Source: Candidatus Falkowiibacteriota bacterium (GTDB lineage: Bacteria > Patescibacteriota > Patescibacteriia > Patescibacteriales > UBA12465). From it: DNA of 13,475 bases. The notes beneath the pieces were generated by a model. It was not told where the DNA came from. It was given only the letters and a program-made list of their open reading frames with translations, and searched no databases. Both the position numbers and the translations under genes were made by a program. This document shows positions 1 to 5,771 of this stretch, in pieces. The stretch covers positions 1 through 13,475 of the forward strand of contig CAIZYV010000039.1 in NCBI GenBank assembly GCA_903937325.1, in the 5' to 3' direction. Each line of letters begins with the position of its first letter. The first letter of the stretch is position 1.

Positions 1-61
1 GAAAAATCAAAATCGACCCAAAATTATATATTCTGTCAGAAACCCACCTTCTTGCTACGCC
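1..61. other. Window edge with no recognised feature
   Basis: AT-rich sequence before the first terminator. I see no open reading frame, RNA gene or clear repeat here. It may be the 3' flank of a plus-strand gene outside the window, because the hairpin that follows can end transcription in both directions. Confidence 0.4.
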
Positions 62-93
62 AAAAAAAGACCCGAAGCAGTTCGGGTCTTTTT
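62..93 (-). terminator. Bidirectional intrinsic terminator after tRNA-Ser
   Basis: Positions 64-76 pair with 81-93 in a perfect 13-bp stem with a GACCCGAA core, closed by a 4-nt loop at 77-80. On the minus strand the stem is followed by a run of seven T, starting about 7 nt after the tRNA-Ser 3' end. On the plus strand it also ends in five T, so it probably serves an unseen upstream plus-strand gene as well. Confidence 0.9.
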
Positions 94-99
94 CCTTAG

Positions 100-188
100 C
101 GGAGAGGCGGGGATTCGAACCCCGGATACGCTGTTACACGTATAACAGGTTAGCAACCTGCCGCTTTCAGCCGCTCAGCCACCTCTCC
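100..188 (-). tRNA. tRNA-Ser (anticodon GCT)
   Basis: The minus strand folds as a class II tRNA. The 7-bp acceptor stem GGAGAGG/CCTCTCC is perfect. The anticodon stem GCAGG/CCTGT encloses the loop TTGCTAA, giving anticodon GCT, which reads the serine codons AGC and AGT. A long variable arm (ATACG pairing with CGTAT) and a discriminator G at position 100 are both serine hallmarks. The T arm is CGGGG-TTCGAAT-CCCCG. No CCA is encoded, so the tail must be added by a nucleotidyltransferase. Its promoter (227-255) and terminator (62-93) are both visible, so it is a single-gene transcription unit. Confidence 0.97.
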
Positions 189-216
189 CTGTATTATTCT
201 TCTCTTTTAAATTTTA

Positions 217-225
217 TGGTATAAT
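217..225 (+). promoter_or_regulatory. Extended -10 promoter for the small membrane protein gene
   Basis: TGGTATAAT combines a TGN extension with a perfect TATAAT. A transcript from here would start near 232, about 29 nt before the ATG at 261. I see no convincing -35 box. It overlaps the initially transcribed region of the tRNA-Ser promoter on the other strand, so the two units diverge from one small shared region. Confidence 0.55.
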
Positions 226-226
226 C

Positions 227-255
227 ACTATATAAAATCTCACATTGCTTGTCAA
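227..255 (-). promoter_or_regulatory. Sigma70-type promoter of tRNA-Ser
   Basis: On the minus strand the -35 box TTGACA (255-250) is followed by exactly 17 nt and the -10 box TATAGT (232-227). That is 6/6 and 5/6 matches to consensus with ideal spacing. Initiation near 220 leaves about 30 nt to be trimmed from the tRNA 5' end at 188. The -35 box lies just before the start codon of the divergent gene at 261. Confidence 0.85.
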
Positions 256-260
256 ACTAT

Positions 261-785
261 ATGCCCGCAGAAAATAAAGAAAAAAAATCAATCCGCTGGC
301 AGGTGCCAGAATATAAAAACGATAAAAGAGGCCGCCGCTGGTACTTATTAGCCTCGGCTTTTGTCTTAATCTGTCTCTTTCTATCATTTTTTTCCGTTTC
401 TGCCTGGAAAATTGTTTTCCTCGGACCTGATTCAAATTTTCTATTTGCCTTAATTATCCTTATCTCCGCTGCAATCATGCTAATTCATGATAGTCAGGAA
501 GCCCAAATGATCACAGTGGAAATTAATAGTGAAGGTATACAAATTGGTCGTCGTTTCCATGATTACGATCAAATTAAACAATTTTGTGTCCTATACAAAC
601 CTAGAGAAAGCATAAAAAATTTATATTTAGAGTTCAGTAATAAAATGATGCCTCGGCTGGCTATCCCCTTACGCCGTCAGGACCCTTTACAAGTGCGTAA
701 TTATCTTGTGCGTTATTTAGACGAAGATTTAGACAGAGTCGCCCCGCCATTATCAGAGCAGTTGACGAAATTATTCAAGCTATAG
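261..785 (+). CDS. Conserved two-TM protein with a soluble C-terminal domain (CPR type)
   Basis: This 174-residue membrane protein has no assigned function. A polar N-terminus of about 25 residues with the pattern W-x-V-P-E-Y is followed by two hydrophobic segments at about 26-49 and 55-76. A cytoplasmic domain of about 95 residues comes next; its strand-rich pattern (VEINSEGIQIG, then LYLEFSNK and AIPLRRQD) resembles bacterial PH-like domains. Two-TM proteins of this layout, ending in a PLSEQL-like helix, are frequent in Patescibacteria; that is recalled, not searched. The ATG at 261 is chosen over an in-frame TTG at 249, because the TTG would place a -35 box of the opposite strand inside the gene and adds only four residues. 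No Shine-Dalgarno motif is present. The 3' end carries the promoter of tRNA-Arg. Confidence 0.75.
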   Translation: MPAENKEKKSIRWQVPEYKNDKRGRRWYLLASAFVLICLFLSFFSVSAWKIVFLGPDSNFLFALIILISAAIMLIHDSQEAQMITVEINSEGIQIGRRFHDYDQIKQFCVLYKPRESIKNLYLEFSNKMMPRLAIPLRRQDPLQVRNYLVRYLDEDLDRVAPPLSEQLTKLFKL

Positions 786-791
786 TATAAT
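762..791 (+). promoter_or_regulatory. Promoter of tRNA-Arg, inside the upstream coding end
   Basis: TTGACG (762-767), an 18-nt spacer and a perfect TATAAT (786-791) form a strong promoter; initiation near 798 leaves a leader of about 19 nt. The -35 box and most of the spacer are coding sequence of the upstream gene. A second perfect TATAAT lies at 802-807, only 9 nt before the tRNA, and could be an alternative -10 box with a poor -35. Confidence 0.75.
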
Positions 792-816
792 TCGCCTATC
801 GTATAATTCTGATGCT

Positions 817-888
817 GCCCCCATAGTTTAATGGATAGAACGCAAGATTGCGGATCTTGTAATCCAGGTTCGATTCCTGGTGAGGGCA
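817..888 (+). tRNA. tRNA-Arg (anticodon GCG)
   Basis: The sequence folds as a complete class I tRNA. The D stem is GTTT/GAAC, the anticodon stem CAAGA/TCTTG with loop TTGCGGA, and the T arm CCAGG-TTCGATT-CCTGG. The anticodon is GCG (850-852), which reads CGC and CGT. An A at the tRNA position 20 site in the D loop fits arginine identity. The acceptor stem GCCCCCA/TGAGGGC has one C-A mismatch at pair 5-68 (positions 821 and 883). The discriminator is A at 888 and no CCA is encoded. Most bacteria read these codons with an ACG anticodon edited to inosine, so GCG is unusual. Confidence 0.95.
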
Positions 889-902
889 CACTAATATATA
901 GC

Positions 903-928
903 ATAGGCGCCAAATTGGCGCCTATTTT
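903..928 (+). terminator. Hairpin between tRNA-Arg and recG, weak terminator or attenuator
   Basis: ATAGGCGCC (903-911) pairs perfectly with GGCGCCTAT (917-925) around the loop AAATT. The stem is GC-rich, but only about four T follow before A-rich sequence, so termination may be partial. It ends about 9 nt before the recG ATG. No separate recG promoter is evident after the tRNA, so read-through past this hairpin may supply recG mRNA. Confidence 0.65.
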
Positions 929-934
929 AATAAA

Positions 935-3004
935 ATGCTCTTAAGCGTCCCCTTATCGGCGCTAAGTCGCGTCGGCCAAAGTACTGCACAATCTTTAAAA
1001 AAACTCGGACTGGAAACAGTCCAAGACCTGCTTTTTTATTTCCCTTTCCGCTATGACGACTTCAGTCAATCGACGCCAATAGATAAAATCGAAGCCGGTC
1101 AAAACGTCAGTATCAGCGGCACGATCGAAATGATTCAAAATAAACGCAGTGCTAAGCAGCGCCGGCAATTAACAGAAGCCTTAATCAGCGATGAAAGCGG
1201 AATGATAAAAGCCATTTGGTTCAACCAACCTTTTATCACTCAGAATCTTAAGCCGGGAGACCTAGTATCACTAGCCGGAAAAACAGCAGAAAGCTACGGT
1301 CAGTTGACTATAGTGTCGCCACAATATGAAAAAGTTGGAGCTAACGGTGCCTTAATCCATACGCAAGGACTCGTGCCCGTTTATCATCTAAACGCCGACT
1401 TCAGTCAAAAACAACTACGTTTTTTAATTAAACAAGCTATAGACGCTGCTGATAAAATAGAGGAGTGGTTACCAGAAAAAATATTAAAAGACTTGCATCT
1501 CATGTCTTTATCAGATGCCGTAAGGCAGACACATTTTCCTAAAGATTTTGAAGAAGCGCAAATAGCCAGACAAAGAATCGGTTTCGGCGAATTGTTCCTG
1601 CGCCAACTGCGCGCACAAAGCTTAAAACAACAAATTAAGCATAAACAAGCGCCAAAAATAGAATTCCAAGAAATATTAACACGCCGCTTTGTTCAATCCC
1701 TGCCCTTTACTTTAACAGCCGGGCAGAAACAAGCCGCTTGGGAAATATTACAAGATATAAACCGCAACGCCCCGATGTCACGCCTTTTAGAAGGCGATGT
1801 CGGTTCAGGAAAAACTGTGGTAGCGGCCATGGCCTTATTTAATGCGGCTATTAACAAATACCAGGGAGCTTTAATGGCGCCGACCGAGATATTAGCCTCA
1901 CAACATTATAAAAGCCTTCTCGATTTACTTGGTTCATTTAATGTTAAGTTAGCACTTCTCACCGGCAACCAAACGGAGGCAAATTTTGCCTTACCAAAAA
2001 GCAAGAATGCCCGACGCGAACATATTATACAAGAAGCAGAAATAATCATCGGCACACAAGCCTTAATTCAAGATTATAATATTCCCAAACTCGCCCTTGT
2101 TATCGTTGACGAGCAACATCGCTTTGGTGTCCGGCAAAGGCAGAAATTACAGCAAAGTAGCGTGTCGCTCTGGCCTCATTTTCTATCAATGACAGCCACA
2201 CCAATCCCCCGCTCTCTCGCCTTATCTATCTACGGCAATCTTGATTTATCCTTAATTAAAGAATTACCAAAAAATAGAAAAGCAATAATCACAAAAATAA
2301 TCGCCGAAGAACAGCGTGAGCAAGCTTATATTTTCCTAAGGCAACAAATTGAAAGTGGACGACAAGCTTTTATTATTTGTCCGCTTGTTGAGGAGTCGGA
2401 TAAGCTCGGCGTCAAATCAGCTACGGCCGAATATAAACGTTTGCAGGCAGATATTTTTCCCGATATCGCCATAGGCTTAATTCATGGACGTTTAAAAAGC
2501 AACGATAAAGAAAAAGTAATGAAAGAATTTGCCGAAGGGAAAATAAAAATTCTAGTAGCGACGGCTGTTGTAGAAGTCGGTGTTGACGTGCCTAATGCTA
2601 GTGCCATGCTCATTGAAGGAGCGGAGCGTTTCGGACTAGCACAGTTACATCAATTTAGAGGTCGAGTCGGCCGCGGCCCCCATCAATCTTATTGTCTTCT
2701 CTTAACCAGCAAAGAACAGTTAAATCCAAACACCGCTGAGCGCCTACAAGCTTTGAGTAAATATAACGATGGCCTGTCTTTGGCTAAAATAGATTTGAAA
2801 TTACGCGGGGCCGGTGATCTCTACGGCCTTATTCAAAGCGGCTTCCCGGAACTACGCATTGCCTCGCTATTTGATTATGAAATGATTAAAAAAGCGCAAA
2901 AAGCCGCCGAAGACTTAATCAGCAGCGACCCAGAATTATCTGCTTACCCCTTAATTAAAGCTAAACTCCAAACAGAAGCAGAAACAGAGGCCCATTTGGA
3001 GTAG
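935..3004 (+). CDS. recG: ATP-dependent DNA helicase RecG
   Basis: RecG reverses stalled replication forks and migrates branched DNA in the cytoplasm. The 689 residues match the usual length (about 690). The N-terminal wedge region has an HhH-like stretch (residues 9-30), the FPFRYDD signature and an OB fold at about 55-135. The superfamily 2 helicase core follows: Walker A GDVGSGKT (287-294), the DEQH box (392-395, running into RFGVRQR), motif III with TAT at 420-422, and motif VI QFRGRVGRG (573-581). The C-terminal TRG-type translocation motif spans about 612-636, including LRGAGDLYG and QSG. All catalytic motifs are intact. The ATG at 935 follows a hairpin and has no Shine-Dalgarno motif. 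It probably depends on the tRNA-Arg promoter, and it is the only recognisable enzyme gene on the plus strand here. Confidence 0.98.
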   Translation: MLLSVPLSALSRVGQSTAQSLKKLGLETVQDLLFYFPFRYDDFSQSTPIDKIEAGQNVSISGTIEMIQNKRSAKQRRQLTEALISDESGMIKAIWFNQPFITQNLKPGDLVSLAGKTAESYGQLTIVSPQYEKVGANGALIHTQGLVPVYHLNADFSQKQLRFLIKQAIDAADKIEEWLPEKILKDLHLMSLSDAVRQTHFPKDFEEAQIARQRIGFGELFLRQLRAQSLKQQIKHKQAPKIEFQEILTRRFVQSLPFTLTAGQKQAAWEILQDINRNAPMSRLLEGDVGSGKTVVAAMALFNAAINKYQGALMAPTEILASQHYKSLLDLLGSFNVKLALLTGNQTEANFALPKSKNARREHIIQEAEIIIGTQALIQDYNIPKLALVIVDEQHRFGVRQRQKLQQSSVSLWPHFLSMTATPIPRSLALSIYGNLDLSLIKELPKNRKAIITKIIAEEQREQAYIFLRQQIESGRQAFIICPLVEESDKLGVKSATAEYKRLQADIFPDIAIGLIHGRLKSNDKEKVMKEFAEGKIKILVATAVVEVGVDVPNASAMLIEGAERFGLAQLHQFRGRVGRGPHQSYCLLLTSKEQLNPNTAERLQALSKYNDGLSLAKIDLKLRGAGDLYGLIQSGFPELRIASLFDYEMIKKAQKAAEDLISSDPELSAYPLIKAKLQTEAETEAHLE

Positions 3005-3006
3005 TC

Positions 3007-3035
3007 TTTACAAAAAGTAAAAATATCCCTAATAT
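3007..3035 (+). promoter_or_regulatory. Possible promoter of the 85-residue orphan gene
   Basis: TTTACA (3007-3012, 5/6 match), 17 nt, then TAATAT (3030-3035, 4/6 match). TATAAG at 3033-3038 is an alternative -10 box. Initiation would fall about 40 nt before the ATG at 3085. It overlaps the weak hairpin at 3023-3051, so one of the two calls may be wrong. Confidence 0.35.
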
Positions 3036-3051
3036 AAGGATATAGTTTTTT
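3023..3051 (+). terminator. Weak intrinsic terminator after recG
   Basis: ATATCC (3023-3028) pairs with GGATAT (3038-3043), followed by AG and six T. The stem is short and AT-rich, so it would be leaky, and recG and the next gene could share a transcript. Confidence 0.4.
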
Positions 3052-3084
3052 AAAATTTATTGTCTAACAAAAAACAAAAAAATC

Positions 3085-3342
3085 ATGTATCAAGCAACAT
3101 TTAAAGGGACAGACATCGTTTTTATCAAAGACGATATTTTCCAGGAAAAAGGCGTTATCCTAATCAAAAACGCCAAGAATGCCGATGATAAAAACGACAA
3201 AACTATCCCACGAAACTTAAAACTTCATGAGGTAGAAATGCCATTAGAAACAAAGCTCAAAATAAAAGACTTTTTTCAAAAAGTCACAACCGAAAAAACA
3301 AAAAGTAAAAGCAGAGCAGAAAGACAATTGAGACACATATAA
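3085..3342 (+). CDS. Hypothetical protein, 85 residues, basic C-terminus
   Basis: I do not recognise this protein. The N-terminal half (residues 1-30) alternates hydrophobic and polar residues as a small beta-sheet would (YQATFKGTDIVFI, then GVILIKN). A charged, Lys/Asp/Asn-rich loop at 31-42 and an amphipathic helix at about 52-68 (ETKLKIKDFFQKV) follow. The tail, rich in Lys and Arg, has the pattern KTKSKSRAERQLRH. There is no signal peptide or TM segment, so it should be cytoplasmic; the basic end could bind nucleic acid, which is inference only. It is supported as a gene by the strong terminator directly after it and by the absence of any competing frame. No Shine-Dalgarno motif is seen, only an A-rich leader before the ATG. 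Confidence 0.65.
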   Translation: MYQATFKGTDIVFIKDDIFQEKGVILIKNAKNADDKNDKTIPRNLKLHEVEMPLETKLKIKDFFQKVTTEKTKSKSRAERQLRHI

Positions 3343-3366
3343 CCTCCTTATTCAGGAGAAATAACG

Positions 3367-3397
3367 CAAGCCCCAGGCAACCAGGGCTTGTTTTTTT
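3367..3397 (+). terminator. Strong intrinsic terminator ending the plus-strand block
   Basis: CAAGCCC (3367-3373) pairs with GGGCTTG (3384-3390) and is followed by seven T (3391-3397). A GG/CC pair can extend the inner stem around a CAA loop. It lies 25 nt after the orphan gene stop and directly faces the terminator of the minus-strand block. Confidence 0.93.
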
Positions 3398-3401
3398 GAA
3401 T

Positions 3402-3430
3402 AAAAAAATGCTTCCGTGAGAGCGGAAGCA
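3402..3430 (-). terminator. Strong intrinsic terminator ending the minus-strand block
   Basis: On the minus strand TGCTTCCG (3430-3423) pairs with CGGAAGCA (3416-3409) around a 6-nt loop, followed by seven T (3408-3402). It lies about 22 nt after the stop of the 71-residue membrane protein and only 4 nt from the T run of the opposing terminator, so the convergent units are cleanly insulated. Confidence 0.93.
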
Positions 3431-3451
3431 CAATTAGGAGTAGGCGAATTA

Positions 3452-3667
3452 TTACATCTTCGCCAATATTTTTCTCGTCGGCTTTAACGCCAACATTGTT
3501 GTTATGAAAACAACAATGATGATATCAACGGCCGGAATCTTAAATGATTCCAGAATCACGCCAGTACCACCGCCATCCAGCATGGCGAGAAAGGAAAACA
3601 GACCAAGCAATGAATATATTATACTTAGTGTGCCTAGGGCGATAATAACATAATACACATTTTTCAT
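3452..3667 (-). CDS. Small two-TM membrane protein, 71 residues
   Basis: I do not recognise a family. Two hydrophobic segments, at about residues 4-30 and 46-62, are joined by a glycine-rich turn (DGGGTG). The ends are short and basic (MKN at the start; KPTRKILAKM at the end), so both termini probably face the cytoplasm under the positive-inside rule. No enzymatic motif is visible. It is supported as a gene by its own consensus promoter at 3759-3787, a structured leader of about 85 nt and a strong terminator 22 nt after the stop. The ATG at 3667 has no Shine-Dalgarno motif. It lies downstream of radA but has its own promoter, so it need not be functionally tied to the secretion operon. Confidence 0.72.
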   Translation of the reverse strand: MKNVYYVIIALGTLSIIYSLLGLFSFLAMLDGGGTGVILESFKIPAVDIIIVVFITTMLALKPTRKILAKM

Positions 3668-3681
3668 GATACTTTTTTTAA

Positions 3682-3729
3682 TGGGTTTGTAAGGCCGAGC
3701 CTTTTAAAAGACCAATCCTTATAAACCCA
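3682..3729 (-). promoter_or_regulatory. Long hairpin in the 5' leader of the small membrane protein gene
   Basis: TGGGTTTATAAGG (minus strand, 3729-3717) pairs with CCTTACAAACCCA (3694-3682): 12 Watson-Crick pairs and one A-C mismatch. Inside it, after a 3x3 internal loop, GGTCTT and AAGGCT can add six pairs (including G-U wobbles) around a UUAA tetraloop. It ends 14 nt before the ATG and is not followed by a T run on either strand, so it is not a simple terminator. It could be a translational control element, an mRNA stabiliser or a protein-binding site. No known riboswitch is recognised. Confidence 0.6.
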
Positions 3730-3758
3730 CTAAAAATCTGGCAAAGAACAACTATTCT

Positions 3759-3787
3759 AATATATCATTTTTATTTAATATTGTCAA
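3759..3787 (-). promoter_or_regulatory. Consensus promoter of the small membrane protein gene
   Basis: On the minus strand TTGACA (3787-3782), 17 nt, TATATT (3764-3759): a perfect -35, a 5/6 -10 and ideal spacing. It begins about 10 nt after the radA stop. Initiation near 3752 gives a leader of about 85 nt that contains the hairpin at 3682-3729. Confidence 0.85.
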
Positions 3788-3797
3788 TAGATAATAA

Positions 3798-5144
3798 TCA
3801 GCCCAAAATTTCCACCAAATTACCCAAATCTTTAATCTTCAGTAGTTTCAGTTTGCCTGAACGATAGTCAGCCCCTTCGGGAACGATAGCGCTCTTAAAA
3901 CCGAGCTTTTCCGCTTCTTTAAGGCGTTGTTCTAGGCGAAAAACTGGTCTTAATTCTGCTCCTAAGCCGAGTTCACCAATAAGTACCATGCCAGCCGGCA
4001 AAGTCTTATTTAAATAAGAAGAAATTATTGCCGCACAGACAGCTAAATCTAGGGCCGGATCATTAATCTTTAGGCCACCAACAACATTTAAAATAATATC
4101 GCGCGTCACCAAATTAATCTTACTGCGCTTAGCAATAACCGCGCTCAAAACTTGCAAACGATTCAAATCCAAACCACTAGCTTTACGCTGAGGATAACCA
4201 AAAACTGTTTTTGTAACTAAGGCTTGAATATTAACAAGAAAAGGTCGAGTTCCTTCGAGCACACAGCCGATCACTGAACCGGCAATAGCGGTCGCACCTG
4301 CTCCCAAAAAAACAGAACTAGGATCTTTCGCTTCGATAAAACCGGCGCCAGTCATTTCCAAAACACCGAGTTCGTTAACCGAACCGAAACGGTTTTTACT
4401 AGCGCGTAAAAGACAATAATTACTGCCCGGCTCATTTTCTAAAGATAAAACTGTATCAACAATATGCTCTAAAGATTTTGGACCGGCAATCTGACCGTCT
4501 TTAGTGATATGACCAATTAGCAGAACACTTATGCCATGCTCTTTGGCAATCTCCAAAAATTTAATTGCCACTGCCCTTATTTGACTAAGGCTACCGGATT
4601 CAGAAGGAATGAAAGAAGAATAAACAGTCTGAATGGAATCGACAACGATAAAAGCCGGTTTAAGTTTTAAAGCGGCACCAGTAATTTTTTCCACACTCGT
4701 TTCTCCGATAAAGCGCAAACGGCTCAAATCACAATGTAATCTTTCTAAACGCGCTTTCACTTGCACAGCCGATTCTTCCCCGCTGACATACAAAACCTCG
4801 CCATCTTTGCTTAAAACATCAGCCAATTGGGCAGCTAAAGTGCTCTTGCCAATACCTGGTTCGCCACTTAAAAGTAGCAAGGAGCCAGGTAACAAACCAC
4901 CGCCTAAAACACGATCAATCTCTTCCCAGCCGCTTTTAATTCTTATCTCCGGTCCGCTTTTTAAAGTGCGCAAGTCAAGGACGACTGCTCCGCCAACCTT
5001 TTTTGCTTCTTCTTTCTTTTCAGTTTGCGCATCGATTACACTTTCCGATAATGTACCCCAGGAACCGCATTCTGAACAACGCCCACTCCATTTAGGAAAT
5101 TGGGCGTCGCAGTGCGAACAAACATGAATTTTTTTAACTGCCAT
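3798..5144 (-). CDS. radA: DNA repair protein RadA (Sms)
   Basis: RadA is a RecA-like, Lon-related ATPase that drives branch migration of recombination intermediates in the cytoplasm and assists natural transformation in several bacteria. From the chosen start (448 residues; the family is about 450-460) it has a C4 zinc finger (C9, C12, C23, C26), Walker A GEPGIGKST (94-102), Walker B ending at D169, and the RadA signature KNRFG (250-254). A Lon-protease-like C-terminal domain covers about 285-448. An in-frame ATG at 5168 is rejected because it would overlap the previous gene and add eight residues before the conserved MAVKK-zinc finger start. The ATG at 5144 lies 1 nt after the upstream stop, so radA is translationally adjacent to the secretion genes. 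No terminator is seen between its stop and the next promoter. Confidence 0.97.
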   Translation of the reverse strand: MAVKKIHVCSHCDAQFPKWSGRCSECGSWGTLSESVIDAQTEKKEEAKKVGGAVVLDLRTLKSGPEIRIKSGWEEIDRVLGGGLLPGSLLLLSGEPGIGKSTLAAQLADVLSKDGEVLYVSGEESAVQVKARLERLHCDLSRLRFIGETSVEKITGAALKLKPAFIVVDSIQTVYSSFIPSESGSLSQIRAVAIKFLEIAKEHGISVLLIGHITKDGQIAGPKSLEHIVDTVLSLENEPGSNYCLLRASKNRFGSVNELGVLEMTGAGFIEAKDPSSVFLGAGATAIAGSVIGCVLEGTRPFLVNIQALVTKTVFGYPQRKASGLDLNRLQVLSAVIAKRSKINLVTRDIILNVVGGLKINDPALDLAVCAAIISSYLNKTLPAGMVLIGELGLGAELRPVFRLEQRLKEAEKLGFKSAIVPEGADYRSGKLKLLKIKDLGNLVEILG

Positions 5145-5145
5145 A

Positions 5146-5760
5146 TTATTTTTCCCAATAAGCGCCATCCACTAACCAGCGACCATTCTGCTTGACGAAA
5201 GACAAGCGCAGATTCTGGGTAAAATTATTTTCACCGCCATCTATTTTTACTTCTCGACGCTGAGTACCAACGATTATTTCGGCCACAGCCTTTTCTTCAT
5301 CAAAAGATTTAATCTCCGTACCAACCGCTTTTGTCGTTATGCCGTAATAAGAACCGTTATAAGGATTTTCTGCGCGCGTTTTAAGCACGTAAGAATCAGC
5401 CCAGGTGCGCATCGAAGCCGTCATAAAAATACTTAAATCATCAAAATTGCTGTAATTTGATTGATTAGAAAAAGAACCAAGGCGTTCAGCAAAAGATGAG
5501 GCCAGCTTGGCAATATCATCAGCATTAACAGTGTGAGCCACTTCTTTACTAATATCATATTGCTGATAATTACGGGGTTTATCACTCGGGACGACCACGT
5601 CTTCAGTTTCCTCTGGCAATTGTCCGGTCGAAGTAGCGACTGGGGCAGTCGGAGATGGCTCGCCGCCAATTTGACGAATAAAGACAAAATAAATAATAGC
5701 CGCGATGACAAGCAAAGAAAAAATAATGATTAAAATTCCTAATTTTTTACGATTATCCAT
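5146..5760 (-). CDS. Membrane-anchored VirB8/TcpC-like protein with NTF2-like domain
   Basis: This 204-residue protein has a short basic N-terminus (MDNRKK), one TM segment at about 7-29 and an extracytoplasmic linker rich in Pro, Thr and Glu (about 33-65). A C-terminal domain of about 130 residues follows, with helices first and then long strands ending in LRLSFVKQNGRWLVDGAYW. That ending is typical of NTF2-like folds, which include the VirB8 and TcpC inner-membrane assembly factors of type IV secretion systems. The topology (N-in, single TM, domain outside) fits VirB8. The gene starts 11 nt after virB4 and ends 1 nt before radA. The VirB8-like role rests on fold impression plus neighbours; an unrelated NTF2-like lipid- or peptide-binding protein is the alternative. 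There is no lipobox. Confidence 0.6.
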   Translation of the reverse strand: MDNRKKLGILIIIFSLLVIAAIIYFVFIRQIGGEPSPTAPVATSTGQLPEETEDVVVPSDKPRNYQQYDISKEVAHTVNADDIAKLASSFAERLGSFSNQSNYSNFDDLSIFMTASMRTWADSYVLKTRAENPYNGSYYGITTKAVGTEIKSFDEEKAVAEIIVGTQRREVKIDGGENNFTQNLRLSFVKQNGRWLVDGAYWEK

Positions 5761-5771
5761 ATATTTTTAAA

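Noticed and set aside
3354..3358. AGGAG as a Shine-Dalgarno site
   Set aside because: No start codon with an open frame follows; it pairs with CTCCT at 3344-3348 in a small hairpin just before the real terminator.
4633..5127. Long plus-strand open frame opposite radA
   Set aside because: It lies wholly inside radA, whose motifs are intact on the minus strand. Its translation has no recognisable features and looks like an antisense shadow.
5145..5168. Upstream ATG for radA
   Set aside because: It would add eight residues ahead of the conserved zinc-finger start and overlap the previous gene; the ATG at 5144 follows that stop by 1 nt.
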